From positions 57,199,310-57,263,309 of the forward strand of contig NC_133063.1 in assembly GCF_048771995.1 (NCBI RefSeq): 64,000 nucleotides of DNA, given 5' to 3'. Under the pieces are notes generated by a model, which did no database searches, was not told where the DNA came from, and worked only from the letters and a program-made list of their open reading frames with translations. Every line of letters begins with the position of its first letter. Within the stretch, counting starts at the first letter, position 1. Origin of the DNA: Taeniopygia guttata. Its lineage: Eukaryota > Chordata > Aves > Passeriformes > Estrildidae. The position numbers were made by a program, and so were the translations under genes. Shown piece after piece: positions 51,773 through 63,963 of this stretch.

Positions 51773-53893
51773 CCCTTCCCATCAGGTGACTCGTTCAGCA
51801 ATTTGATTTAGCTGATGTAGTTATGCATGTAAAAAAGTCCATGTAAAAGCCTTACTGGACAAGCTTCTCCCTATTCCTATCTTTTGCTGGTAGAAAGAAA
51901 AAAAGGAATGTATGCTGCTTTCCTTCCTCAAATATATTCAAGTTGGCTGGAAAATGTTCCCTCTGTAGTATCTGTCACTCTTTAGCAGGGTTCATGAAGT
52001 AGCCTAATGCTTAAAGCTTTGATATGCCACAATGCAAGCTGTTAACACTTGATTGAAATCACTCTGTGCTTGCATACTTGACTATCCATTGCAGGATACC
52101 TGTAAAGGTAGGAAAGGGACAAGTTAAGGATTTTTCAAACTCCCTTTTTAGACCACTTACGAATGAAAATTGTTTTTGTAAATATGATCAAGAAGATGAT
52201 CTTTTGAAAGTGCAAAGCTCACAAGAGAAAAACATGTCTTAGTCTGCAAAAGTGAAATGCAAGACTTCACTTTGTTATTAAGTAGAACTCAGAATTTCCA
52301 GCTTTAAGAAAAGGTGCAGTCTGGCACTGGCGTTTGTCTTTAAAAATATTAGCAAGGCTAGTGGTTTATATTAAATGGCAATAAAAACACGCTATTTCTT
52401 GAGTGTAAGAGCTGCTTTAGTGTTTCTCTTTGCAGGTGAGAATAAAGCTCCTAAATTGAGGGTTTTGGAGATTTTTGACTATATAATATTTTAGCTAAAT
52501 TGTCCTTTTGCTTCCTTTACTGCCTTCTTCATGCGTTGGGTTTTTTCCTCTCTGGATTTCTTTCTCCATTAGAAGCTTTTTATAATCATTCTTTTCTGTC
52601 TTAAAAGAATAATTTGTTTAGACTTTAGTCATCATCTTTAGCTGATAGTAGAGGAGATGTCATTAGATGACTAAATGGGTTTTTTCAGTGCTTGAGTACA
52701 CTGTCACTCCAGTATTTCCCATTCCTCTCTGCCATTACCCACCTGTACTGTAGTCTACAGTATTTATTATTTTGTCTGCTTTGTGCAAGATCTTGTGTAA
52801 ACTCAATCAGTCCTAACTCTGGAAAGTTTATTTCTAAATTATAATATAAAAAGGTGCAGCAGAACGAGAAAAAAGTGAATGAGAACAAAGATGTGAAGAT
52901 GTGATTTCTTTCAGGGTCTAAATAGGTACATAATTACTGTATTTTGTAATTGGCAACTAAAGTGTTCAAAAATCATGATTAACATCTTCTGAAATCAAAT
53001 GGCTTAAAAATGAATTGGAAAAGGCTTTAGAAGATAATATTGAAATTTCAGAGTTACTTGCTTCTTGTAATGCTTTAGGGGTTTGAAGTTTCCAAACTGT
53101 CCTCTACAGCTAAAAATAAAAGCTTAAAACAATCCAAGGGGTAAAAAGCAGACAGAAGTAAAATTTATTGTTTTGAATGAGAGAAATGGCAAGTTGAAAA
53201 CCATGATATATTTAGGAATGTGATTATTTTAAGAAGAGTTCTGAAGATAGTAGCAGCTGTCCATGTTACTATCAAGATGTTCAGCTTTTTCAAGTGATGA
53301 GCTGGTAGTGAAACATAAATCTGGTGATACTGAATGTGCTAGAATCAATCATTTTCCTGCTTTCAAATCCCAGACAGCAGCCAGAAACAGCACATAATGT
53401 GGCTGGCTTCTCTGCTGATGACCTTTTTTGAGGACTACTGAGATAATTAAAATGATGATACAGTAAAAATCACCCAAAGGACATAGTTTTCAATGACATC
53501 ACTACCTGGAATCACCATGAAGAGGAAATGTTATAAACATGGTGAAAAGTTAAGCCTAAATGGATGATGTCTGTCCACTACTACATCCAAAAGTAATTGT
53601 TACTTCAATTTTGTAACACTCTGTAGTGTCTCAGGCTGTATTTTATCAGCAAAGACGATTTTGGGGCATTATTGTATCAGAAGAAATGGGACATTCATGA
53701 GGAGGTATTTTTTAAGAGTTCAGGCAAGTGTCACAAATGAAAATTTTAAACTAGGAAGATGGAAGCTCAGTGATGGAAATATTTTCAATGCTGCTGTCAG
53801 TTACCTGATGGAATATTTTTTGTCAGTTTTTGGAGTTGGCATTGTTAGGACAATTTTAGAAAGATGAATGTCTCAGTAAATCTGTGAATTGCA
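51773..53893. other. Intron between the duplicated segments
   Basis: AT-rich unique sequence in which nothing was recognised. Confidence 0.5.
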
Positions 53894-53919
53894 TATTCTA
53901 TCACTGCAGTGATAGAATA
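53894..53919. repeat. 26-bp perfect palindrome
   Basis: TATTCTATCACTG is followed directly by its reverse complement CAGTGATAGAATA, with no spacer. It ends 32 bp before the second copy of the 102-bp duplication, which suggests a link to how that copy arose. Confidence 0.9.
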
Positions 53920-53951
53920 GATCAGATATAGCAACAGATCCTGTCCAGTTC

Positions 53952-54053
53952 AGTTATCTATTAAATGTAAAAGAAGTACAGAGCCCATCTGTAAAGCAGA
54001 GACCAAATTTGTAATCATCAAAGAACCTAAAAGTCATGGCCCAAACAACAAGT
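53952..54053 (+). repeat. 102-bp dispersed direct duplication, copy 2
   Basis: Same orientation as copy 1, with starts 2281 bp apart. Three substitutions separate the copies: one near the middle (CATGTG versus CATCTG) and two near the end (CCCCAACAGCAAGT versus CCCAAACAACAAGT). Confidence 0.9.
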
Positions 54054-55890
54054 ATTAAGTCATCCCCTGGTGTGCTGGAGTTTTGTGTTGATGCTGATAA
54101 AAATCTTTCCTTAAAATGTGTCTGTTTTGGCAGTTATAGTAGATATGGGGAACTTTCTATTCAAGTAAATGCCCTGGTGCTTTAAAGGCACTGAACTGCT
54201 TCCATGTTTTTAGACACTGGTGTCAGGTATGCATTCAGACAAAATACTTGTTGTAGTTAGCTCCTCAATTTGTCCAGCGTACCACCACATGCAATTGGGG
54301 CAAGATTTATAAAACTTTAGGTAAAAGGAATTGCGGAAGAGATAGATATTTGTTAATATTTGAAATTCTTCATGCCACCTGTTAAAATGCTTGTGTTAAA
54401 ATGCTTGCCACATTTGTTGTAGTCTAATTATACTCTTTTGATGGCTGGAGCTTCTACACTTCCTAGAAGTGATGGTTACAGAAGCATGTGAAAGGGACTC
54501 TTATTGAAATTATGCTTTAGACTGCATACATGGCACGGAGGGGGTGTGAAGAAGAGATCTTTTCTTTTCACCCATCCTACCTGCTTATTCAATTTAGAAG
54601 CTCACTGTGATGTTTCACATTAAAATGTAGCATGAAAGTACTATGGCACAGAAGTAACAGCTTTTTTGTTTTGCTTTAAACTGTCCCTGAATAATCTTGA
54701 TCTGAGGGAGATGGCTATCTCCCGGTTCTGTTTTCTTAAAGCAGGTAACTTTAAAAATCAGAACTTCTTTTTCTGGTTAAGAACATAAACATCCATTCTA
54801 GGAAATCTAGGTTGTAATTTTAAAAAAATTAACTGTAAGCTTAGGAGTCCTTGCCAGTGCTGTACTTGCCCTTCCTCAGGAAGTACATAGATTTTTTTTT
54901 TTTTCCCCCTTGGGACCTCTGACATGGTTAAAGCAATGATTACTTAGGTTGCAAGTGATTCTGTTTGTAAATGACTCTGGAGAGCTTGAAACAGCTGATG
55001 AAAATATCTGTGAAAGGTTTCCTGTTTTTATAAACTTTTTTTGGATAGTTATACATTGTTAGCAATTTATTTGCTGACTGAATTAAAAACTATAGTTTTA
55101 TTATCAGATTAATTAATTCAGGTGGGCAGTGTCTGTAATGCTATGGTACTGAGGTCATGCTGACAGAGGAAAGACTTCCATATGATATTTCTTAGGGTGA
55201 CCTCTACTTAAAGAATTGCCCTTTATTGGGTAAAGTAGTGTGCACTGCATAGATGTTCACCTAAATGGCAAAATCTCTAGAAAATTATTTTTCCTTGGCA
55301 CGCTCTCTGAAAACCAGAGCTTAACTTGATCAGGTGGAATACAAATCTGAATAGGAGAACATAACAGGATAGTACATTTTGAGTTCTTTATTTTCATGTT
55401 CTTTAGTTACATGCTGTTGGTGATACTTGAACTTCTCGGTGTTAAACTAGCTTGAGCCTTTGTGTTTAACTTAGTGTTAAAACGTCTTTTTCAAAAGAGG
55501 TTCAGGGATATTATGCTTGTCATTATTCTTGGTCTTGCAACACAATCAGTGCGTATTTGTAGGGGCTGAGTTTGGGCAGTAATAGTTTGTGGATGTAATG
55601 GAGCTACAGTCTGGGACCAGAAGTCTAAATGGGTTATTATCTTCAGAAAGTCCCAAAACAGTGTGGGTGGAGTGGTGGGAAGGAATTTACTATACTGCCT
55701 TCACAACTCTAGAGTAGGAGCCCTCTCAAAAGTAGCAGGGCTATGTGAAATGGAAGGTGAAAACTACAGCGATGTGGCCTTCAGAAAGCTTCCTTAGTTT
55801 TCTTCAGAACTGTAGAGGTATTTGGAAAGCATTTGCACAGCAGATAGAGCAGGCTCTAATAACCACAGCTATTCTTAGCCTCCTTTCCAC
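54054..55890. other. Intron 1 interior, nothing recognised
   Basis: AT-rich sequence with a T-rich run at about 54892-54904. No feature was recognised. Confidence 0.5.
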
Positions 55891-55899
55891 CTTAGGTTT

Positions 55900-56740
55900 T
55901 AGACGTGCTTATTCCGAGCCTTGTCCCAGCCCTCCTGCGCGTGACCTGGGTGCATCGTTCCGCGTTCAGCCCGTGGCCCAGCTCCAGTGGTGCTCGCCCC
56001 ATTCTGTGCTCGTGCAAATCAACCTGCGCGACCGGCGGCACCTCAGGCTTCGTATATGTCGTATGTGAGAACGTGATTAAATAAAACCAGACATGCTGTA
56101 AATACAGAGTCGTGCCGGCTATGAGCATGCAGGCTTGGGTAGAACCGGAGGAAATCACGGCTGTGAGTGGTCCTGCCCGGTTTGCGTCTGCTGGGCGGTG
56201 CTGGGGCTGGCTCCTCACTTTACAGCCCGCAGTCGTGGGCGACGGGACGGCGATTCCCTGGCCGGGACAGCCTCCCCGTTCTTGTCCTGGTGTGCCCGCG
56301 GAGCGGGGCCGCGACCCCAGTGCCGCAGGGGTTAAGGGCGGCGGGGCCGCGGCGCTCTGCAAAGCCGTGAAGTAAAAAGGAAGTGCATTGCAAAATGCTG
56401 AGCTCAATAGGCTGGCTCCCGGCCAAGCCCTCGCCTGCCCCGGCACAGCTGAGGCTGGTGCGCGCTCGCTGGCGGCGCGGGCCCGCGGCGCTGTTGAGGA
56501 ATGCCGCGGCCGGTGACGTCAGCGGCCGGCGGTTCAGCCGGGGGACAGGCGGGCAGGCCCCGCCCCGCCCGCGCTGCGGCGGGAACGCGGCGCGCGCTTT
56601 AACGGGAAATGACGAGGGCCCTGCTGGGTCTGGAGAGCAGTGCTGCCCGTGAGCCCGGGAAGGGCTCTGAGCTCACCATCGGCTCTGCCGCCCTCCCTCT
56701 GCTGTCCGCCGGGTGAGAGAAGTGCTACGGCGCTAAAGCA
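55900..56740. promoter_or_regulatory. Second CpG island inside ZSWIM6 intron 1
   Basis: An isolated block of high GC and CpG lies in AT-rich intron, about 31 kb downstream of exon 1, and is densest at 56440-56720. It holds a complete CRE, TGACGTCA, at 56514-56521. It also has overlapping GC boxes CCCCGCCCCGCCC at 56558-56570 and an E2F-type GGCGGGAA at 56578-56585. A consensus-like donor, CCGG then GTGAGA, lies at 56713. No LTR or CR1 ends border it. This looks like a TATA-less promoter for an alternative ZSWIM6 first exon or a non-coding RNA. The open frames here (for example 184 codons on the minus strand at 55892-56446) follow from GC bias and match nothing known. Confidence 0.7.
56514..56521. 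promoter_or_regulatory. Full palindromic CRE (TGACGTCA)
   Basis: It is an exact match to the CREB/ATF consensus, sits in the CpG-dense core of the intronic island, and has GC boxes 37 bp downstream. Confidence 0.7.
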
Positions 56741-59700
56741 CAGTCAGTGCTGCCATCGCAGCCCCTTAGTTCATAAATCTTGGGAGAGCTTATCTAGGAA
56801 GGTATCTTGAGGGTGGCAAGGTGTTAAGCATTTTCGTTAAAAGTGAATAAAATTACCCAGGTTTTGGGTTTGATTGGGTGATGAATCTTCTGGGTGATAC
56901 TCTCTGCAGCTCTATAATCAGATTTCAGGGTGGATCTATGCTTTTTGATTATTATGAAACAAATGAAAAAAAGAAAAAAAAATCATACCTGGACAATATT
57001 CCAGGCTTGTGCAAGAGTGACAAAAAGCATTTTTCACTGTCAGCCTTACCAGCCGTATAAGTAAGTGGAACATTACTTAAATGTTTCCTCTTATTAAAAG
57101 GATTTTGGGAGACTTGCTGGTTGCAGAACCTTCTGGGCTGACTGGATACTTGCTTAGCAGGTCCAGGCAGCTTTTTTTGAAGCTGCTCTCTTGGCGGTTT
57201 TTTTGTTTTGTTTTTTGTTTTTGTGGTTTTTTTTTGTTTGTTTGTTTGTTTTTTTAATTCAGTATTTTGTGGTCTACCTTCCTCTCCTGTAACCAGTCTT
57301 GCTGCTTGTAGTCTTCAATGTTAAATCTCCAGAACTTCTGGGGCAGTGCTTCTCATTACATTTCTCTGGTCAGTGTACACTTGTCACAGCGGTATAATGC
57401 TTCTATATAAATTAGAATTATAGGTTGCAGGTCTCTTTTCAGAGTTTAAGTAGAAATATATGATGGAATTTTTAAACTAATAGTTCAGTGAAGGAAAGGT
57501 GAGGTCGTAAAAAACTTCAAGAGAAGTTTTTCTCTTTCCTCTCCCATTCTTCCTGTCCGGTTAATGATATTGCAGCTATTGGTGACATTGGTATAGATGT
57601 GTTCCTGATAGAGCAGCTTGTTCTTGCAAGGCAGGTCTAGTTCATGAAATTCACTGCCAAATGGTATTGGGGCCAAGTCTTAATCAGAGCCAAAAAACAT
57701 CATAAGTAGTAGCATGGAAAAACATCTTTTAAAATTTCATACATCATCTATGGTTGGCAATTTAGGGGTCAGAAGTAGTAAATTTATTTTGTATTGTTGT
57801 GGTGCTGCATGACTCTGTATGAGTCACTCTGCTTTGTGTGTGTTGCTTTCTCCACTGTCTTGTCTGTTGCAGATTATTATTAAATCTTATGACTACTACT
57901 GAACAGTGCATACTGTAGTGGTGCCTCAAGTTCTGTCTGGGCAGTAGTGACGCAATGTGACTATGAGGAAGCCTCTGGGTTGCCTCTGTGAATCAGACTA
58001 GTTTGTACCTCTCATTCCACTGAGTGTGATATGGGATTTCCTCTTGAGCTATAAAATGACTAAGTCTAGTTAAATGCAGCATAAACCATATAAAATAGGA
58101 GTTTGGATCTTTCAATCTTTCTAAATATTGCAAGCTATTTAATAGAAATGGCCTACACTGTGCTCAAGCCCTGAGAGACTCATTGTGGTTCTGTATTTCT
58201 GAAAAAAAAAACCAAAAAAAAAAAAGGCACCAGACAAAGCTTAACTCTTACTTCTGAAACTCACTGTCAGAGGTTTAATTTGATATATGGAGATGGATTT
58301 TGTTAGACTGCCTATCTTTTTATTAAATCTTTGAATTAACATGGGAGAGACAGTATTGTTGTGTAGTTGTTTTTTTTGGTGTTATGGTATATAAGTTCCT
58401 CATATTTGATATTTGACTTCTCTTCAGAACCAGTTTTTATGTGCAGTATGCATATTCCCTGAAGTATCTTGTCATCATGACTCATAATGAGAGAAACTTA
58501 GCAGCAGTTCTGAGAGAGAGGCCCTTTTCCTGTTAAGAAGGGATGTGAACCCTGTGCTGTATCCACTGAGAAATCCTGTCCATTTACTATAAACTATAAT
58601 TTTGGAAAAAAACCCAAAAAAACAAATAACCCCCCACACACAAACAGGAAATAAACAAAACCTCCACAAACAAACACCAAACCAAAAAAAACCACGAACC
58701 CACAAATAAACCAACAAAACCAACCAGCTAAACCCCAGAACTATAGAGTGGTGTTGAAGTACTGGTGCCTGAGTGGCACATTTTTCCTTTTCTGCTTGAC
58801 TGGCTGATGGTCCTGTCCTGTATAGGTTTTTTCCATCCGTACTGGAGCAATATTCCCAGTTCAGTTCAATGTCAGTTTAAGTGTACAGGAAGAAAGCAGC
58901 AAAAGACTTGAAAAAAAATCTCAAATCATATAGTAGCACCCCCTTTATAATTACAGGCATTGTGTCACTGATAATGGGACAACAGTATTAATCAAGAGAT
59001 CAAATATCCAGTAAGTGCCTTGTATGTACGAACTGATTTCTCAGGATCCTTATTTCCCTGACAGTGTATTAAGTGCCATGTTGGATTTTTTTTTTCCTGT
59101 GTCAGTTTTTTTGGCAAAGGGGTGAATTTGTGTCCTTAAGGCCTAATACCTAAGAAAATTTGAAACTCATCATGTTCTTGCCTCACTTCTTCTCTAGAGG
59201 CATTAACCAGAATGTAACTTCACATACAGCTTCTACAGAAACTACTTTTGCAAGGGCTGTGATTAAGACACCCCATCTCGTTCCCCTGCTTTTCCCCCAC
59301 TATATCAGTTTTTTGGGACATCCCATCTAGTGAACTCCTGAACCCAGAGAGCTGACAGTAGAATACTCTCACAGCTAGCAGATAAATTAGGAATAATAAA
59401 TTAGGTAGCTATTTGATTAGGCAAGAAAATAACACCCAACATAAACCATTTCCTGAGTATTACGAATAGCCAGAAGTGATTGTTCTTTCATGCAGCAAAG
59501 GCATTTCTAATGATTCTGAAAGGAATCCTTGCAGAAGATGAGTGTAAAAGTTTTCCGAATGTCTCCTATCCATTGTCCCTCCCCCTTTTTTTCATGTGCC
59601 ATACTACAAAACTGGCTCTTGTTCTGCTACTGTTTTTTAGTTTGCATGGAGTAGAGATGAAAATGCCTGTCTACCTTTAAAATATCTGATTTTTTTGGGT

Positions 59701-62189
59701 GGTTGGTTGGTGATGTTTCTTCTTCCTCTGTCCTTTCTGGTTTGGAGAATCAGGAGAATGAAAATCACTCCTGATGATTGCCTTGATGGGATTTGGATAT
59801 GGTAGTGGTGACAAATAACTTTTCTTTCTCATCCCATTTGCTGTGTATCATTTCCTTTTCTACTTCTCCTTCTCCAGCTTTCTCTTCAGGTCTGTGTGCT
59901 CAACATCCCATATTGTGCTTGTATCAGAATGTGAGCTATTGTGTAGGACAAAATTATTGGTGCCCTTTGCCAGGATATTCTGGGGGATTGAAGGAATCCC
60001 AATTGAGCAGCAAGGAGAAACAATGTTAATGTCTCTGGAAACTCTATACAAAATGCAGCATGTGGTTCAGAGAACTCTGTTGCTCAGTGTAGGCTTAATG
60101 CAAGTAACTGGTTTTACTATCATAAATTATGTTAATTTTTCTCTCATTATTTGAGTAACAGTAAAATAACTATCCCCAAGTACCTGTGGTTAAATGTGTA
60201 GAAGGAGCGTTTTCTCAAACATTTGTTGAAATCAGTGCCCATAGAAAATTTGTTAACTTTGAACTCTTTTATCACGTTTATCCAAACGTTGTTGTGAATC
60301 TTGTGTCTTTTTAGTTTGAATTGTGATTTTACTATGTTCCACTCTTATACCTTATTCTGTATAATATAAACTGCACTTTATTACCTTTAGTATGTAAATG
60401 GCACAGGTCATTGTGCTGGGTGTATCTTTTGTGTGCCTACCAAAGCAAGACACTGGTTGGTGTGGTTTGGATGTGTCTGGCCTGGGCTAGCAGGAGGCCT
60501 GAGGCAGAAAAAAATGGATCCTGTTTTGTTAAAAAGGATTTGGTTATACCAAGAAATAAAATCTTGTTCTAGCCTTGAAGCATATCACAGATCTGTTTGG
60601 TGGTAGCTGGCAAATTCTTGTAACATGGTGTGGTACTTGTGTCACAAAGGTACTATAATAGTACATAGAGATACAGCAGTGTCTGCATTTTTCTAGTGCT
60701 TTGAGATTTGTTGTATCTCTAGGAGCAGACTGGAAGAGTACAGATGGGGTTTCAACTGGCTTCATGACATTTTGAAAACTTTCTCTTGAGGCTATGCTCT
60801 TTGAAGTGACAGTTGCTTCAGAGATCTTTATAATTGATATTGTTGTAAAGCTAACAAATAAAAAATGGTAAGAAAAATATGCACAGGTTGTGATATAGTT
60901 GCTCCTTCCTGGGTGGAATTACATAGTGTTTTTAATGAGAATCTATTAAAAACCTATTAGCTGCAAATTGAGTAATGTAGAAGTACAGTATCTGGGTTTT
61001 TATGTTGATAATGGCACAAAAATTATTCCTCTCTGTTCAGAAATAACTTCTGTGGGTAACTATGTGATAATATTCTATTTTCCATACACTGATGTTTCAA
61101 CAAATAACACAAAAAGCAATCACAGAAATAAAGTGACAAAGCACTTATAAGCAGCTTTATGCAGGGTGAGTTTTCTTCTTTGTATGCTGCTTTTTCCTGT
61201 TTTGCAAAAAGCAGTGGCAGATACTCTTCACACTCCCACACAGGTGGGAACATGAAGAAAATTTGCCTTCACCTGCTTGTGTAAGGATCTGTTGTCTGAT
61301 TTTTTTTGTTGCCTTGTGTTTAATATTACCAATTTGTATTTTTTAATGTTAACTAGTGCCTTGCAGCTTTTACTCCTACAGTGTGTGCTTTTACTCCTAC
61401 TTTGTCACTGAGTGTTTACCATCTGGTTGTTATGTGAAGCAGCGTTGTTAAATATACCATGGAGTATCTGGGTTTCTCTGAGTCTCACACTGGCTGGAAG
61501 TGAATTGGTACATTTGGTAGTAGATATTTGAGCTGTTTCTGAGTCTGAAAAAGTTCAACAGGTGGTTCTTTTTTGGCAATAAAGCTTGGACAATTCTGAA
61601 TCCTGAATGTTGGCTTGTTCTCCTTAAATAAAAATTACTAATTGAAGGAAGCATTAAAACCCAATTCCCAGTGAATTCTAGGTGATATTTTTTGGCAGTC
61701 AGGGAATATCCCAGAGAGATTGCCAATGTAAACACTGTGCGTGCTACCATGGGCTTCTTCCGTTTCCTCTTGTCTTTGGTACAACTACGTTGGCACTGAC
61801 TTCATCAGCTGCCGTTGTTCAAGCTTCTGGAGTTGAACTGTGCTGCCAATTGTTTGGGAATTACTGTCTAAAATTAGAGTCTCTTTAGCCAGCAAGATCT
61901 CCATGCGGCAGGGAACATTATATGCAGGTTGTTGTCCTGCTTCCACTCTCTGGAAAGGGGATATGAATGCAAGACAGCCAGACAGGTTTTGGACAGCTGG
62001 AGAAAGCAAATGATGAGGTATGACCTTTTGCTCAAACTGTGTCCAATGGGCATAATTTGAGTTCAGCATGATATTTTTGTGAATATTTGTGGCTTTGTGA
62101 ATAGCTTTTTAGCTTGTAAGGTTTTTATAGAAACGCAGTTTATAGTTTATTCAATACGAGTTGTGAAGAGTTGGTGGAAACCACAGATG
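56741..62189. other. Intron 1 interior, nothing recognised
   Basis: AT-rich sequence with low-complexity tracts: GTTT/T-rich at 57195-57256, A-rich at 58201-58226, and a nearly G-free A/C tract at 58607-58735. GCTTTTACTCCTAC occurs twice at about 61366-61403. No exon was recognised. Confidence 0.5.
58607..58735. repeat. A/C-rich, almost G-free low-complexity tract
   Basis: About 130 bp are made of A and C with only a handful of G and T. The minus strand is correspondingly G/T-rich and gives a spurious Trp/Phe/Val-rich open frame. Confidence 0.85.
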
Positions 62190-62245
62190 CTTTCAGAGGT
62201 GGAAAGCCTCTGAAAGATCCCAAGTTTGGCACCTTTCAGAGGCTT
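62190..62245. repeat. Three-armed inverted repeat cluster
   Basis: CTTTCAGAGG (62190-62199), AAGCCTCTGAAAG (62204-62216) and CTTTCAGAGGCTT (62233-62245) are mutually related. The middle arm can pair perfectly over 13 bp with the right arm, or over 10 bp with the left arm, so two exclusive hairpins are possible in RNA. Confidence 0.8.
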
Positions 62246-63893
62246 AGAGAACCTGGTCCCAAATACTTCCAGTTACCTAGTTTAAAAGCACATAGGATTT
62301 ACTAATTTCTTTTAAAACCCCCAACACTTATATATATAATTGTATTTGTGTTATGAGTTATGATGTAGTTTATTAAAATCAGGGCTAGCAAGATGAGCAG
62401 TATTGTCAGTGCAAAGCATGCTCGAACACTGTCTCTGCTGGTGGGGATTTCACATTGTGAATATTGGAGCTTGTCTCTGTGGACAGGAAGGAGAAAGTTG
62501 TATATCATATGCCAAGAATTATTTAGTAATTAAAAATTAGTTTTATTAGACAACTTTTGCACTATCTGCTTAATTTCTTAGGTGTAATTAAGATATAGTC
62601 ACCTTGTACTGATATGGATGTAAAATTAATGCCTAATTTGCCTGAGAAGGCTGTTTTTCCTTTGAAGGTCTGGCCACATATTTCCCATTTCCCCTTTACT
62701 TCTACCCCATGTTAAAGAAAAAGGGGAAGCAAATAGCCAGTTTTAAAATTCATGTTCTCAAATGTTAATTTGATGCTTTTAAGCATAAATGACCTTTTTA
62801 ACCTACCCAAACAAAGAAACTATAGAAATAAGCTGCTTTGTTCTAATACAACAGGCTGCTTCTCAGGGAGAATTTCTAAACAATTCTTCCTCCCTCTTCT
62901 CAACTACATTAAATTAAACTTTGTCCTTTGCTAAATTTGAATTTAAATGTGTATATATGTTGTTGGAGAGATAAGAGGGGAATCTAGACTATGTGTCCAT
63001 ATTTGCCTATGGATTTCACGTCCTGAAACCCAGGGCAAGTGGATAATGCTTTCAATCACAGCTACTCCAGCTGGTATTACTTAGCACTGCAAAAGAAGTT
63101 AGGTGTGTATCAGAAGCTAAGGGAAGGCTTAAAAAGGGGGTTTTGTCTTGTTTCAGAACTAAGGAGTGAGGAAGAAAGATGGGGAGACGAGAAGTAAAAC
63201 AGCCATCATTTCTTGAAACCTGTTATTTAACTGTTTGGATGGCTATATACACCTTGGAGGTCAGATTTTAAAACTTAAATATAAAGGTTTCTTAACTTAG
63301 TTTAATTGAGATTGGAACTGTGATGAAGTGTGTACTGTACAAACAGGAAAAACAGTTGGTGCATCAATGACTGTCATTATCAGTTTTACCAGACAAAAGA
63401 AATACAGAAAAGGACAAGGTGGAAGATGTAAGGCAATATACAAATAATAAATGTATTTATAAAAGAAAATGTTTTCATTTCTACCTCTATCCAAAAAGAA
63501 AATAAATGGAATTTGATACTTGAATAACAGTCTTCTCTGCCATCTGTGTTTGTAACATTTGAAAGTAATCTCTTGGAAGAGTGACATGTTTCTGAGGCAA
63601 GCACCACATTACAAGCTTTTTCTGTAGGACATAAACAGAGTTAGAGTAATAGTCTGGTGTTGCATTTCTTATAGCTTGTCTCTTTTTGTTTATCCATATT
63701 TTTTGCCTTTTCTAACAATGATCTGCACCCCCCCACCCCCCCCAGAAAAAAGGTGTATCTAATTGTTTAATTTCTTCTGACTTCTGAAATTGAAATATGT
63801 CCTTTAGTCACTATTTTTTCCTATTACTTACCTGTTTGGAGATTTACTTGGCATCTCTGCTGTATAACCTGTGTTGATCTTGTTTATCTACAG
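62246..63893. other. Intron 1 interior, nothing recognised
   Basis: AT-rich sequence with a C-rich homopolymer patch at about 63727-63744. Confidence 0.5.
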
Positions 63894-63963
63894 CTCAAGC
63901 CTGCTGTAAGAGTCATAGACAGATGTGAGAATGCAGCACCTGTCATTTTCAAATACTCAGCAG
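63894..63963 (+). other. Candidate 70-bp cassette exon (unproven)
   Basis: The segment is bounded by a plausible acceptor (TTGTTTATCTACAG) and a strong donor (CAG then GTGAGC). It is fully open in one frame (LKPAVRVIDRCENAAPVIF...). Joined to ZSWIM6 exon 1 in phase 1 it meets a TGA after 11 codons, so inclusion there would truncate the protein. It could be a poison or untranslated exon, an exon of a transcript from the intronic CpG island, or chance. I recognise no homologue. Confidence 0.25.

Noticed and set aside
55892..56652. Several long open frames on both strands in the intronic CpG island
   Set aside because: All are in GC-biased sequence with no recognisable domain and conflicting phases. 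The island is better read as a promoter.
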